The notes under the pieces are model-generated. The model ran no database searches. It was given only the letters and a program-made list of their open reading frames with translations, and had not been told where the DNA came from. The position numbers and the translations under genes were made by a program. A DNA stretch of 64,000 nt, from NCBI RefSeq assembly GCF_004342285.1, contig NZ_SMCV01000002.1, positions 124,001-188,000 of the forward strand, given 5' to 3'. The number at the start of each line of letters is the position of its first letter. The stretch's first letter is position 1. Positions 12,698 to 22,658 of this stretch are shown one piece after another. Source of the DNA: Klebsiella sp. BIGb0138 (GTDB lineage Bacteria > Pseudomonadota > Gammaproteobacteria > Enterobacterales > Enterobacteriaceae).

Positions 12698-13714
12698 ATG
12701 CAAAAGAAATCGATTTACGTTGCCTACACCGGTGGGACCATCGGTATGCAGCGCTCTGAACACGGCTATATCCCCGTTTCCGGTCACCTGCAGCGCCAGC
12801 TGGCGCTGATGCCTGAGTTCCATCGCCCGGAGATGCCGGACTTTACCATTCACGAATATGCGCCGCTGATGGACTCTTCCGACATGACGCCGGAAGACTG
12901 GCAGCATATCGCCGACGATATCCGCACCCATTACGACGAGTACGACGGCTTCGTTATCCTGCACGGTACCGACACGATGGCTTTTACCGCCTCGGCGCTG
13001 TCGTTCATGCTGGAACATCTGGGTAAACCGGTCATTGTGACAGGGTCACAAATACCGTTAGCCGAACTGCGTTCCGACGGACAAATTAATTTGCTCAATG
13101 CGCTGTACGTCGCCGCCAATTACCCGATTAATGAAGTGACACTGTTCTTCAACAATCGTCTGTATCGCGGGAACCGCACCACCAAAGCCCATGCCGACGG
13201 TTTCGATGCCTTTGCCTCGCCCAATCTGGCCCCTTTACTGGAAGCCGGGATCCACATTCGCCGCCTCGGTACCCCGCCGGCGCCGCACGGCAGCGGCGAG
13301 CTGATTGTGCACCCCATCACCCCTCAGCCGATTGGCGTGGTGACGATTTATCCCGGGATCTCCGCCGATGTGGTGAGAAACTTCCTGCGCCAGCCGGTAA
13401 AAGCGCTGATCCTCCGCTCCTACGGCGTCGGTAACGCTCCGCAAAACGGCGAGTTTATTCAGGTGCTGGCGGAGGCCAGCCAGCGCGGGATCCTGGTGAT
13501 TAACCTGACCCAGTGCATGTCCGGGAAGGTTAACATGGGCGGCTACGCCACCGGTAACGCCCTCGCCCAGGCGGGGGTGATTAGCGGGTTTGATATGACC
13601 GTTGAGGCCACGCTGACCAAGCTACACTACCTGCTGAGCCAGAATCTGGGCGTCGAGGAGATTCGCGGCCTGATGCAGGAAAACCTGCGTGGTGAACTGA
13701 CCCCTGACGAGTAA
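12698..13714 (+). CDS. ansA: L-asparaginase I (cytoplasmic)
   Basis: Low-affinity cytosolic asparaginase converting L-asparagine to aspartate and ammonia. 338 residues, equal to E. coli AnsA, with no signal peptide. The nucleophilic threonine is in the N-terminal AYTGGTIGM motif and the second threonine site in ILHGTDTMAFTAS. pncA follows 10 bases later in the same direction, making an ansA-pncA operon of two amidohydrolases, as in E. coli. Confidence 0.96.
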   Translation: MQKKSIYVAYTGGTIGMQRSEHGYIPVSGHLQRQLALMPEFHRPEMPDFTIHEYAPLMDSSDMTPEDWQHIADDIRTHYDEYDGFVILHGTDTMAFTASALSFMLEHLGKPVIVTGSQIPLAELRSDGQINLLNALYVAANYPINEVTLFFNNRLYRGNRTTKAHADGFDAFASPNLAPLLEAGIHIRRLGTPPAPHGSGELIVHPITPQPIGVVTIYPGISADVVRNFLRQPVKALILRSYGVGNAPQNGEFIQVLAEASQRGILVINLTQCMSGKVNMGGYATGNALAQAGVISGFDMTVEATLTKLHYLLSQNLGVEEIRGLMQENLRGELTPDE

Positions 13715-13724
13715 GGAGATCCCG

Positions 13725-14366
13725 ATGAACAATCGCGCACTACTGCTGGTGGATTTACAGAATGATTTCTGCGCGGGCGGCGCCCTCGCCGTCCCGGAGG
13801 GCGACAGCACCATCGATATCGCCAACCGGCTGATTGACTGGTGCCTTGCCCGCGACGAAACCGTCGTCGCCAGCCAGGACTGGCACCCGGCAAACCACGG
13901 CAGTTTCGCCAGCCAGCATCAGGCGGAACCCTACACGCAGGGTGAGCTGGACGGGCTGGCGCAAACCTTCTGGCCGGATCACTGCGTGCAGAATAGCGAA
14001 GGCGCGGCGCTGCATCCGCTGCTTAAGCAGCAGGCGATCGCAGCGGTGTTCCACAAAGGCGAAAATCCGGCGATCGACAGCTACAGCGCTTTTTTCGACA
14101 ATGGGCACCGGCAGAAAACCCGGCTCGATGACTGGCTGCGGGAGCGTGGGATTCGCGAGCTTATCGTCGTGGGTCTGGCGACCGATTACTGCGTTAAATT
14201 TACCGTTCTCGACGCGCTGGACCTCGGCTATGCCGTCAACGTGATTACCGACGGCTGCCGCGGAGTCAACATCCAGCCGCAAGATAGCGTGCACGCCTTT
14301 ATGGAGATGGCCGCCGCTGGCGCCACGCTGTACACCCTCGACGACTGGCTGGAAACTCAGGCTTAA
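13725..14366 (+). CDS. pncA: Nicotinamidase
   Basis: Converts nicotinamide to nicotinate for NAD salvage; also activates pyrazinamide (known for the family). 213 residues. The catalytic triad is visible as D10 (LLLVDLQNDF), K111 (FHKGENP) and C156 (LATDYCVKF); metal ligands lie around D52/H54 and H86. GGAG lies 7 bases before the ATG. It is the second gene after ansA. Confidence 0.96.
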   Translation: MNNRALLLVDLQNDFCAGGALAVPEGDSTIDIANRLIDWCLARDETVVASQDWHPANHGSFASQHQAEPYTQGELDGLAQTFWPDHCVQNSEGAALHPLLKQQAIAAVFHKGENPAIDSYSAFFDNGHRQKTRLDDWLRERGIRELIVVGLATDYCVKFTVLDALDLGYAVNVITDGCRGVNIQPQDSVHAFMEMAAAGATLYTLDDWLETQA

Positions 14367-14373
14367 TCTTCGC

Positions 14374-14402
14374 GCCCGGAGCACCCGCTGCGGGCCTTTT
14401 TT
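14374..14402 (+). terminator. Terminator after pncA
   Basis: GCCCG...CGGGC stem (with an inner CCCG-CTG-CGGG alternative) followed by CCTTTTTT, directly behind the pncA stop. Confidence 0.7.
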
Positions 14403-14484
14403 CCTCGCCTCGCTTACGCGCATAAATTGAGCTAACTCGCAGATTCCACACATTATTGTTGATAATGTTAACGGGTTGTTTTTT

Positions 14485-14519
14485 CGCCACGCCCTTGCTG
14501 TGGCGTGTTGGCTTTTTTT
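14485..14519 (+). terminator. Terminator-like hairpin in the chitinase leader
   Basis: CGCCAC/GTGGCG (alternative CACGCC/GGCGTG) followed by TTGGCTTTTTTT, ending about 20 bases before the chitinase start codon. It could be a second terminator for ansA-pncA or an attenuator of the chitinase gene. An AT-rich stretch with GATAAT at 14461 just upstream could be a promoter -10. Confidence 0.6.
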
Positions 14520-14538
14520 ATGTCAAAGAGGATTACCG

Positions 14539-15792
14539 ATGAAACTTTTGCCTTTGCTGGCAGCATTACCCCTGCTCTGCGCTTCCATAGTCTCCGCCGG
14601 TTCATTGCTCTCCGTCGGCTATTTCAACGGCGGCGGTGACGTCACCGCAGGCCCCGGTGGGGATATTGATAAGCTGGACGTGCGCCAGATAACCCATCTC
14701 AATTACTCGTTCGGTCTGGTCTACAACAACGAAAAAGACGAAACCAACGACGCCCTGAAAGATCCTGCCCGGCTGCACCAAATTTGGTTATCCGGGAAAG
14801 TACAGTCTGACCTGGCGAAAATCCCCGTCTTACGTCAGCAGAATCCGCAGCTGAAGGTCCTGCTATCCGTCGGCGGATGGGGAGCGCGCGGCTTCTCCGG
14901 CGCCGCGGCAAGCAAAGAAACCCGCGCGGTGTTTATCCGCTCTGCGCAAGAGATCGTCCATAAGTATGGCCTCGATGGTATCGATCTGGACTGGGAATAT
15001 CCGGTCAACGGCGCCTGGGGGCTGGTGGAGAGCCAGGCGAGCGATCGCGATAACTTCACCGCCCTGCTCAAAGAGCTACGCGCAGCATTCGGTCAGCATA
15101 AGCTGGTGACCATCGCCGTCGGCGCTAACGCCGAAAGCCCTAAAAGCTGGGTGGATGTACAAGCGATCGCCCCGCTACTGGATTACATCAACCTGATGAC
15201 CTATGACATGGCCTATGGCACCCAGTACTTCAATGCCAATCTCTATGATTCAACACGTTGGCCGACGGTCGCCGCCGCCGACAAATACAGCGTGGATTTT
15301 GTGGTCAATAACTATCTGGCCGCCGGCTTAAAAGCGGGCCAGATGAATTTGGGGATCGGTTTCTATGGTCGGGTGCCGAAACGGGCCGTCGAGCCGGGCA
15401 TTGACTGGAGTCAAGCGGATGCGCAAAAAAATCCCGTCACCCGGCCTTACTTCGGGCCACAGCAGATGGCGCTATTTAACGCTCTGGGATTCGATCTCAG
15501 CAAAGATACCTACGTGAAGTACAACGATATTGTCGCCAAATTGCTTAACGACCCGCAAAAGCGCTTTAGCGAACACTGGGATGATGAAGCGAAGGTGCCG
15601 TGGCTGTCGGTGCAGTCGGCTGATGGCCAGGCGCTGTTTGCGCTATCATATGAGAATCTGCGTTCCGTGGCGCTTAAAGCCGAATACATCAGGCAAAAAG
15701 GTCTGGCGGGGGCGATGTTCTGGGAGTATGGCGCCGATGAGCAAAACCAGCTGGCGACGCAGCTGGCCACCTCGCTCGGCATTAAGCACTAA
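14539..15792 (+). CDS. Secreted GH18 chitinase
   Basis: Glycoside hydrolase family 18 enzyme, 417 residues from the ATG of MKLLPLLAAL, preceded by AGAGGA. The signal peptide is about residues 1-20 (cleavage after VSA). The SVGGW motif at 110-114 and the catalytic DGIDLDWEYP at 146-155 (acid/base E153) are intact. The last part of the barrel holds the aromatic GAMFWEYG segment. I see no carbohydrate-binding or type II secretion-specific module. The E. coli block does not have this gene here, so it is a lineage addition. Exact substrate length is unknown. Confidence 0.9.
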   Translation: MKLLPLLAALPLLCASIVSAGSLLSVGYFNGGGDVTAGPGGDIDKLDVRQITHLNYSFGLVYNNEKDETNDALKDPARLHQIWLSGKVQSDLAKIPVLRQQNPQLKVLLSVGGWGARGFSGAAASKETRAVFIRSAQEIVHKYGLDGIDLDWEYPVNGAWGLVESQASDRDNFTALLKELRAAFGQHKLVTIAVGANAESPKSWVDVQAIAPLLDYINLMTYDMAYGTQYFNANLYDSTRWPTVAAADKYSVDFVVNNYLAAGLKAGQMNLGIGFYGRVPKRAVEPGIDWSQADAQKNPVTRPYFGPQQMALFNALGFDLSKDTYVKYNDIVAKLLNDPQKRFSEHWDDEAKVPWLSVQSADGQALFALSYENLRSVALKAEYIRQKGLAGAMFWEYGADEQNQLATQLATSLGIKH

Positions 15793-15799
15793 CCGATGC

Positions 15800-15821
15800 T
15801 TCCCCCGGCCCGCCGGGGGAA
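15800..15821. terminator. Stem-loop between chitinase and yeaC
   Basis: TTCCCCCGG pairs with CCGGGGGAA around a 4-base loop between two convergent genes. No T-run on either strand. Confidence 0.5.
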
Positions 15822-15843
15822 ATCCCTGCCGCACAGCGGCGGC

Positions 15844-16122
15844 TTACTGCAGCTTTAATGTCGCAATCGGCTTCGGGGCGATGCCAAAATCTTCTTTCAA
15901 CTGCTGTTTGCTCTTCATCACCATCTGGCCGTTGGTGTCGATGGTCATGTGCTGAGCGTCGCTGTTATGCCGCGCCTGATATAACATCACCAGCTGCAGA
16001 CTGTTCTCTTTCTGTTCTGCGGTTAACGCCACGCCATCCGGCCACTTACCCAGCTCTACCGCCGTCGCCAGACGCTGATACACTTCCGGCGTCATACTGT
16101 CGATAATTTGCTCGATTTCCAT
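15844..16122 (-). CDS. yeaC: DUF1315 family protein YeaC
   Basis: Small cytosolic protein of unknown function, 92 residues, very similar to E. coli YeaC (MEIEQIIDSMTPEVYQRLATAVELGKWPDG). The C-terminal motif MKSKQQLKEDFGI is characteristic. It lies 44 bases downstream of msrB on the same strand, as in E. coli. Confidence 0.9.
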   Translation of the reverse strand: MEIEQIIDSMTPEVYQRLATAVELGKWPDGVALTAEQKENSLQLVMLYQARHNSDAQHMTIDTNGQMVMKSKQQLKEDFGIAPKPIATLKLQ

Positions 16123-16166
16123 CGTCCGCTCAACTCCGCTTTGGAATAATTTGCTGAATCGTTTCT

Positions 16167-16580
16167 TTAACCTTTGATTTGCTCGCCGTTATCCTCATCA
16201 TTGAAGCTTAATGAGGCCGAATTCACACAAAAGCGTTCCCCCGTAGGCTGCGGGCCGTCAGGAAACACATGACCCAGATGCGCATCGCAGTTTCCGCAGC
16301 GAATTTCAGTGCGCTGCATACCGTGGGAGTAATCATTCAGATAACGAATGGCCTCCTCGCTGACCGGCTCATAAAAGCTCGGCCAACCGCAGCCGGAATC
16401 GTATTTGGTTTGCGAGTGAAACAGCGCCGCGTCGCACACCAGGCAGTGATAGACGCCGTCTCGTTTGTTGTGGAGCAGTCGCCCGGTGAACGGCGGCTCA
16501 GTACCGTGATTCTGCGTCACGTAAAACTGCATCTCGCTCAAATTTTTTTTGAGCTCGTCCGGGGTGGGTTTATTCGCCAT
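16167..16580 (-). CDS. msrB: Peptide methionine-R-sulfoxide reductase
   Basis: Repairs methionine-R-sulfoxide in proteins. The start at [10 protein letters not shown] gives 137 residues, the E. coli length; the open frame extends 17 codons upstream without similarity. Four zinc cysteines are C46/C49 and C95/C98, and the catalytic cysteine is C118 in [11 protein letters not shown]. Divergent from gapA, with yeaC downstream. Confidence 0.96.
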   Translation of the reverse strand: MANKPTPDELKKNLSEMQFYVTQNHGTEPPFTGRLLHNKRDGVYHCLVCDAALFHSQTKYDSGCGWPSFYEPVSEEAIRYLNDYSHGMQRTEIRCGNCDAHLGHVFPDGPQPTGERFCVNSASLSFNDEDNGEQIKG

Positions 16581-16698
16581 GTGCTTGCTTCTCACTGTGG
16601 AAAGGACAACTTTACCCGTCGATTCTAACAAAACATTAACAATGAAGCGTGGACTTTTGTTCTAAACTTATTCGATGCCAAAAGGCAGCCCAGATAAT

Positions 16699-16714
16699 TG
16701 TGATTTGCATCACA
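16699..16714 (+). promoter_or_regulatory. CRP site upstream of gapA
   Basis: TGTGATTTGCATCACA matches the CRP consensus TGTGA-N6-TCACA exactly. It lies about 210 bases before gapA in the 340-base msrB-gapA spacer. E. coli gapA has several promoters with cAMP-CRP and Cra input, so control of gapA is the simplest reading; msrB on the other side is also possible. Confidence 0.8.
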
Positions 16715-16908
16715 TTTTTATCTTTAACGACCTTTAAAATTCCGGGCGCGGCCCCAATATGGAATTGGGCTCAAAGGGAGAGTGAGGCAAATCAATCATG
16801 CAAAGGTATGCTCAGGATTGATTTGTCGCAATGATTGACACGATTCCGCTTGACGCTGCGTAAGGTTTTTGTAATTTTACAGGCAACCTTTTATTCACTA
16901 ACAAATAG

Positions 16909-17916
<1,008 letters not shown>

Positions 17917-17939
17917 GTTGAGATGAGAACCTGATCCAT

Positions 17940-17966
17940 AAAGGCGACTTCGGTCGCCTTTTTTTA
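17940..17966 (+). terminator. gapA terminator
   Basis: GGCGAC-TTCG-GTCGCC stem with a stable UUCG tetraloop, flanked by A's and followed by seven T's. Confidence 0.95.
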
Positions 17967-18003
17967 TGGCTTAACTCAGTACCTGCACACCAAGGATTGC
18001 ACC

Positions 18004-18891
18004 ATGATTAACAAAATTTTTGCTCTCCCGGTTATTGAAGATATTTCGCCAGTCCTTTCCCGTCGCCGGCTCGACGATCTCGAACTGATCGTTGTTGACC
18101 ACCCCCAGGTCAAAGCCTCCGTGGCCTTCCAGGGCGCACACCTGCTCTGCTGGAAACCCGCCGGGGAAGAGGAGGTCCTGTGGCTCAGCGGGAATACTCC
18201 GTTCAAAACCGGCGTCGCGCTGCGCGGCGGCGTACCGATCTGCTGGCCGTGGTTCGGCCCGTCAGCACAGCAGGGCTTCCCTTCTCACGGTTTCGCCCGT
18301 AACCTACCGTGGGCGCTGAAAGGCCACGACGAAGACGACAGCGGCGTGCTGCTGACCTTTGAGCTGCAAAGTAGCGAAGAGACCCGCAAATACTGGCCGC
18401 ACGAATTCACCCTCTATGCGCGTTTCAAACTGGGTAAAACTTGTGAGATCGAGCTGGAAGCGCACGGCGAATTTACCACCACCTCGGCGCTGCACACCTA
18501 CTTCAACGTCGGCGATATCGCGGCGGTGAAAGTCAGCGGCCTTGGCGATCGCTATATCGATAAAGTGAACCATGCCGAAGAAGGCGTGTTGAGCGATGGC
18601 GTACAAACTTTCCCTGACCGTACCGATCGGGTGTATTTGAATGCCGAAGCCTGCAGCGTCATTCACGACGATGCGCTGAACCGCAATATCGACGTCGTCC
18701 ATCATCACCACAGCAACGTGGTCGGCTGGAACCCGGGCCCGGCCCTGTCCGTCAGCATGGGCGATATGCCGGATGACGGTTACAAAACCTTCGTTTGCGT
18801 CGAAACCTGTTGCGTCACCGAACCGCAGACGGCCAGCGAAGAAAAACCGTCGCGCCTGGCGCAGACTATTCGGGTGGTAAAACGCGGATAA
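18004..18891 (+). CDS. yeaD: Glucose-6-phosphate 1-epimerase YeaD
   Basis: Aldose-1-epimerase fold protein, 295 residues (E. coli 294), interconverting anomers of glucose-6-phosphate. The conserved ALRGGVPICWPWFGP and FPSHGFARN segments contain the family's sugar-binding and catalytic residues; LHTYFNVGDI carries the second His. It sits 88 bases after gapA behind a strong terminator, so it probably has its own promoter. Confidence 0.93.
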   Translation: MINKIFALPVIEDISPVLSRRRLDDLELIVVDHPQVKASVAFQGAHLLCWKPAGEEEVLWLSGNTPFKTGVALRGGVPICWPWFGPSAQQGFPSHGFARNLPWALKGHDEDDSGVLLTFELQSSEETRKYWPHEFTLYARFKLGKTCEIELEAHGEFTTTSALHTYFNVGDIAAVKVSGLGDRYIDKVNHAEEGVLSDGVQTFPDRTDRVYLNAEACSVIHDDALNRNIDVVHHHHSNVVGWNPGPALSVSMGDMPDDGYKTFVCVETCCVTEPQTASEEKPSRLAQTIRVVKRG

Positions 18892-18923
18892 CACCGCCCT
18901 TCTCGCGCAATGCGGAATGGATC

Positions 18924-18953
18924 AAAAACAGGGCGAAATCGCCCTGTTTTTTT
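18924..18953. terminator. Bidirectional terminator between yeaD and the DASS gene
   Basis: A-run, GGGCGA-AA-TCGCCC stem, then T-run; symmetrical, so it can end both convergent transcripts. Confidence 0.9.
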
Positions 18954-18980
18954 ACTGATGACACATCCGGCATTGGTGCG

Positions 18981-20438
18981 TTACCAGAAACCCACCAGCT
19001 TCATCCACGCGCCGCCCAGCGCCAGCCAGATGAAAATAGACGCTATCGACACCACGAAACTGACGCCCCACCACTGACCCGTGGTGTTATATCCGGAGCC
19101 AAACAGAGCCGGCCCCGGGCCCCCCGAGTATTGCGTCAGCCCCATCGACAAGTTAGACGTATAGCCCAGCACCAGGGCGGCGAAAAGCGGCGGTACGCCG
19201 ACTGACACGGCAACGGCAAGAAACGCCAGATACATCGCGGAAATATGCGCCATCGCCGACGCGAAGAAATAGCGGGTATAGAAATACACGACGACCAGCA
19301 GTAAAAAGACCGTTATCCATTCAAAGTGACCGACATAATCGACAATTCGCGCCGATATCCAGCTAATCATGCCATATTTATTCAGCGCGTTGGCCATCAT
19401 CACCAGCACGGCAAACCAGAACATGGTGTCCCAGGCCGTTTTTTCTTCAATGATATTTTTCCACGACATGATATTGCTGACCAGGAGCACCATCAGTCCA
19501 ATAAACGCGGAAAGCGTAGCGGGAATGGCAAAGAAAATATCGCCCACGGTCCAGAGCACTATCAGCAGGATAAAATCCAGCGCAAGGATTTTTTCCGCCA
19601 GCGACATCGGCCCCATTTTGCGCAGCTCCTCTCTGGCGATCGCCGGAATTTCCGGCGTTTTTTTCAGCTGCGGCGGATAAATCGCATAAATCACCAGCGG
19701 CAACAGGATCAAGGAGGCTATCCCGGGTACGATAGCCCCGATAAACCAGGTCGTCCAGGTGATTTCAATGCCCTGGCTGCGCGCCAGTTCGGCGACCAGC
19801 GGGTTACCCGCCATCGCGGTTAAAAACATCGTACAGACAATGGCGTCAATCTGCGAAACGCAGATCATTAAAAAGGCGCCGGCTTTTCTGGCCGTCGCGC
19901 CAGGTTCTGACTGGTATGCGGTCGCGATGGACTGCGTAATGGGGTACATAATGCCGCCGCCCCTCGCTGACGCTGAGGGGATCCCCGGCCCGAGAACCAC
20001 GTCCGACAGGGCCAGACCATAGGCCACGCCCAGCATGCTGGAACCACATTTGGCAATAAACCACAGCGCCACCCGCTTCCCCAGCCCGGTCTTGATCACC
20101 GCCCGGGAGATAAACATCGCGATACCAATCAACCAGATCGTAGCGTTAGCAAACCCGGATAACGCGGCGACTTTGTCGCTTTTACCCGGCGAGAGAGGCG
20201 TCACCCCCAAAAACGCGGAGACGATCAGCGCGATCATCGTCACCGCCCCCATAGGCAGCACCTTAAGGATGATGGCAAAGATGGTCGCGGCAAAAATAGC
20301 AAACATTTGCCAGGCGTGGAGGGACAACCCATCAGGGGGCGGGGTAAACCAGATAATCGCGCCGAACAGTATCGTCAGAGCGGCTTTCCAGAGGGGGAAA
20401 GCCAGTTTCACTTCCAGAGGCTTGTTAGGTTCAGTCAT
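18981..20438 (-). CDS. DASS-family anion:sodium symporter or antiporter (CitT/TtdT/YbhI type)
   Basis: 485-residue polytopic inner-membrane carrier of the divalent anion:sodium symporter family. Roughly a dozen hydrophobic segments are seen. Family motifs include GIPSASARGGGIMYPI in the first half and the C-terminal GLTQYSGGPGPALFGSGY, typical of the bacterial branch that carries C4-dicarboxylates, citrate or tartrate. AAGGAG lies 6 bases before the ATG. It is not part of the E. coli yeaD-yeaE neighbourhood. No catabolic gene sits beside it, so the substrate cannot be assigned. Confidence 0.88.
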   Translation of the reverse strand: MTEPNKPLEVKLAFPLWKAALTILFGAIIWFTPPPDGLSLHAWQMFAIFAATIFAIILKVLPMGAVTMIALIVSAFLGVTPLSPGKSDKVAALSGFANATIWLIGIAMFISRAVIKTGLGKRVALWFIAKCGSSMLGVAYGLALSDVVLGPGIPSASARGGGIMYPITQSIATAYQSEPGATARKAGAFLMICVSQIDAIVCTMFLTAMAGNPLVAELARSQGIEITWTTWFIGAIVPGIASLILLPLVIYAIYPPQLKKTPEIPAIAREELRKMGPMSLAEKILALDFILLIVLWTVGDIFFAIPATLSAFIGLMVLLVSNIMSWKNIIEEKTAWDTMFWFAVLVMMANALNKYGMISWISARIVDYVGHFEWITVFLLLVVVYFYTRYFFASAMAHISAMYLAFLAVAVSVGVPPLFAALVLGYTSNLSMGLTQYSGGPGPALFGSGYNTTGQWWGVSFVVSIASIFIWLALGGAWMKLVGFW

Positions 20439-20537
20439 GTTATTCTCCTTTTTCTTTTATCTTTAGGAGGATAATCACCACTGAACATTGATATTCATCA
20501 ACGAATCACGCAGATAGCCCGCACAAAATCAGCACCG

Positions 20538-21389
20538 TTAAACCATGTCTAAGGGCGTTTTACGCCCCGGTGCCGGAAAGGCCTGTTCCATCACCGCTAT
20601 ATCTTTCTCAGCCAGCGCCACGTCGAGCGCGCCCGCATTCTCTTTAACGTGCGCAATGCTCCCGGCTTTGGGAATCGCCATCACCCCCTGGTGGCTAATT
20701 ACCCACGCTAACAATAGCTGCGCCACGGTGACGCCCTTTTCCCGCGCCAGGTTGCTGAGGGCCGGATGATGCATTAAACCATCGCGCAGGCGCCCGGCCT
20801 GGGCCAGCGGGCAGTAGGCCATCACCGGAACCTGCTGTTGCTGGCACCACGGCAGCAGATCATGTTCGATACCGCGCGACGCGAGGTGATAAAGCACCTG
20901 ATCGGTGGCGCACTGCCTGCCGCCGGCGACCCGCCACAACGCCTGCATATCGTCGCGGTCGAGATTCGATACCCCCCAGCGGCGAATTTTACCCTGCGCC
21001 ACCAGCGTCTCCATCGCTTCAACCGTTTCCTCAAGGGGGAAGTCTCCGCGCCAGTGCAGCAGGTACATATCGAGATAATCGGTCTCCAGGCGGCGTAAAC
21101 TGGCTTCACAGGCGCCGATCATCTTGCGCCCGCCGGCATTCCACGGATAGACTTTGGAGACCAGTACCACCCGGTCACGCAGGCCGCGAATCGCTTCGCC
21201 CACCACCTCTTCCGCCCCGCCATTGGCGTACATCTCGGCGGTATCGATGACCGTCAGTCCCAGCTCGACGCCCGCTCGTAGTGCAGCGACCTCCTGCGCC
21301 CGCCGGGCCGCGCTTTCGCCCATATACCAGGTGCCCTGCCCGATGGCAGGAACCGCCGCACGATCGCCAAAACGCAATGTTCTTTTCAT
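20538..21389 (-). CDS. yeaE: Aldo/keto reductase YeaE
   Basis: NADPH-dependent aldehyde reductase; E. coli YeaE reduces methylglyoxal. 283 residues from the second of two adjacent ATGs, chosen because GGGAGG lies 7 bases before it. The catalytic tetrad can be followed: the Asp/Tyr region DTAEMYANGG, Lys in LVSKVYPWN and His in LLHWRGDFP. Cofactor motif AIPKAGS is near the C-terminus. Confidence 0.92.
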   Translation of the reverse strand: MKRTLRFGDRAAVPAIGQGTWYMGESAARRAQEVAALRAGVELGLTVIDTAEMYANGGAEEVVGEAIRGLRDRVVLVSKVYPWNAGGRKMIGACEASLRRLETDYLDMYLLHWRGDFPLEETVEAMETLVAQGKIRRWGVSNLDRDDMQALWRVAGGRQCATDQVLYHLASRGIEHDLLPWCQQQQVPVMAYCPLAQAGRLRDGLMHHPALSNLAREKGVTVAQLLLAWVISHQGVMAIPKAGSIAHVKENAGALDVALAEKDIAVMEQAFPAPGRKTPLDMV

Positions 21390-21428
21390 CATCGACCCTC
21401 CCGTTATGCCTCTGCACCACCGTAATGC

Positions 21429-21453
21429 AAAACAGGGCCTGACGCCCTGTTTT
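21429..21453 (-). terminator. mipA terminator
   Basis: Perfect 10-bp stem AAAACAGGGC/GCCCTGTTTT with a 5-base loop, 30 bases after the mipA stop and before yeaE on the same strand. Confidence 0.8.
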
Positions 21454-21484
21454 GATGCACAAATATCTTCATATTGGTGCACAA

Positions 21485-22231
21485 TCAGAAGGTGTAGGTG
21501 ATCCCCGTGGAGATCACGCCGCTCCAGGATTTGTCCACCATCGGGCTGTCGGTGATTTCATCGGACAGACGGGTGTAACGCGCCGCGCCATAGACGCTCC
21601 AGTCGCCGAGGAAGCGATAGTTCGCCGACAGTTCCAGATACGGGTTCCAGCTGCTATCCGGGTCGTAGCTGCGCATCCCGCTGCGATTCGACTCATGCTT
21701 TGAAACACCGTAGTAGTATTCATTCTGATTATCGCTATTCCACTCTACGCCGATCCCCGGCGTTAAAGTCAGGTTGCCATTGGTATAGCGATACAGCCAG
21801 GCCATGTCCCAGGTGATACCGTTGCTGTTATCCAGCGTATCGCCGGCGAGCGTGGTTCGCAGGAAGCCATACTGCGTGTTGTGGACGTAAGACAGCCCGG
21901 CCATCATGGTCGATTTACGCCGATCCAGCTTGCGCATCTGCTCGCTGTCGCTGTCGCCCGGCTTGAAGTACAACGGAGACCAGTAGGCGGTAATGGAGAG
22001 CTTGTCAGCGTCGTCATTCCACAAATAGTAGCCGCCGCCTAACCCACGGAACCAAAAATTCTCGCTCTCGTAGCTAATCGCAGGGACAGGGTAAATATCA
22101 GCATCATATTGTTTATAAGGGTTCTCGACGATACCCACGCCGGCCCCTAACGTGAGCTTCCCTTCAGCGTGCGCAGCCGATACCGAGGCTACAAGACACA
22201 CACCTAGTGCCAGAGGTTTGATCTTATTCAC
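21485..22231 (-). CDS. mipA: MltA-interacting outer-membrane protein MipA
   Basis: Outer-membrane scaffolding protein for murein synthesis complexes (known in E. coli to bind MltA and PBP1B). 248 residues, same as E. coli. Signal peptide about 1-22 ending AHA; the rest shows alternating beta-strand character and ends in an aromatic residue (STGITYTF), the usual outer-membrane insertion signal. Confidence 0.94.
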   Translation of the reverse strand: MNKIKPLALGVCLVASVSAAHAEGKLTLGAGVGIVENPYKQYDADIYPVPAISYESENFWFRGLGGGYYLWNDDADKLSITAYWSPLYFKPGDSDSEQMRKLDRRKSTMMAGLSYVHNTQYGFLRTTLAGDTLDNSNGITWDMAWLYRYTNGNLTLTPGIGVEWNSDNQNEYYYGVSKHESNRSGMRSYDPDSSWNPYLELSANYRFLGDWSVYGAARYTRLSDEITDSPMVDKSWSGVISTGITYTF

Positions 22232-22542
22232 AATCCATATTCCCGTTTGTCAAATATACGCGAGGGCAGTGTAACGTCGTGCACCTCATGCCTCAAATTT
22301 TTTACCCGTCATTACATAAAACCATCCAATCTCTCATCAACAGATGACCACAAACTTGCAGCAGGATGACAACCGCATGACGCAACCTGGCAAGACGTGC
22401 GAAAAAGCACCTTTTTTCCGGATGAGTTATTGATATGTCATTGAAATTGATTTTTGGCGGCATGCAAGTTTTCTAAATGCATCTACGCTTTAATTTAGAA
22501 GAGGTAATTGTGGCGCACGTTATCTATATCGCTCCGCCAACC
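22232..22542. other. mipA-yeaG divergent spacer
   Basis: AT-rich region without a gene. It includes a CTACGCTTTAAT stretch near 22483 that could be a sigma-S type -10, and it should hold the activator sites for the sigma-54 promoter just downstream. I could not identify a consensus NtrC site. Confidence 0.35.
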
Positions 22543-22558
22543 TGGCATAAGGGTTGCT
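22543..22558 (+). promoter_or_regulatory. Sigma-54 promoter of yeaGH
   Basis: TGGCATAAGGGTTGCT matches the -24/-12 consensus TGGCACG-N4-TTGCW with GG and GC correctly spaced. It lies 100 bases before the yeaG start. YeaG is an NtrC-dependent nitrogen-starvation protein in E. coli, in keeping with this promoter. Confidence 0.88.
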
Positions 22559-22658
22559 GGAGATTCGGTGAACGTCGCTCAGCTTACCTCTTCCGGGAGC
22601 TCCCACTATTCATATGAACGGCTCTCAACTTGTGCTAAAAACGAAAGGACGGCATGCC

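Noticed and set aside
22398-22413. GTGC-GAAAAA-GCAC as an NtrC site for yeaG
   Set aside because: The arm order is the inverse of the NtrC consensus (GCAC...GTGC), so it does not qualify.
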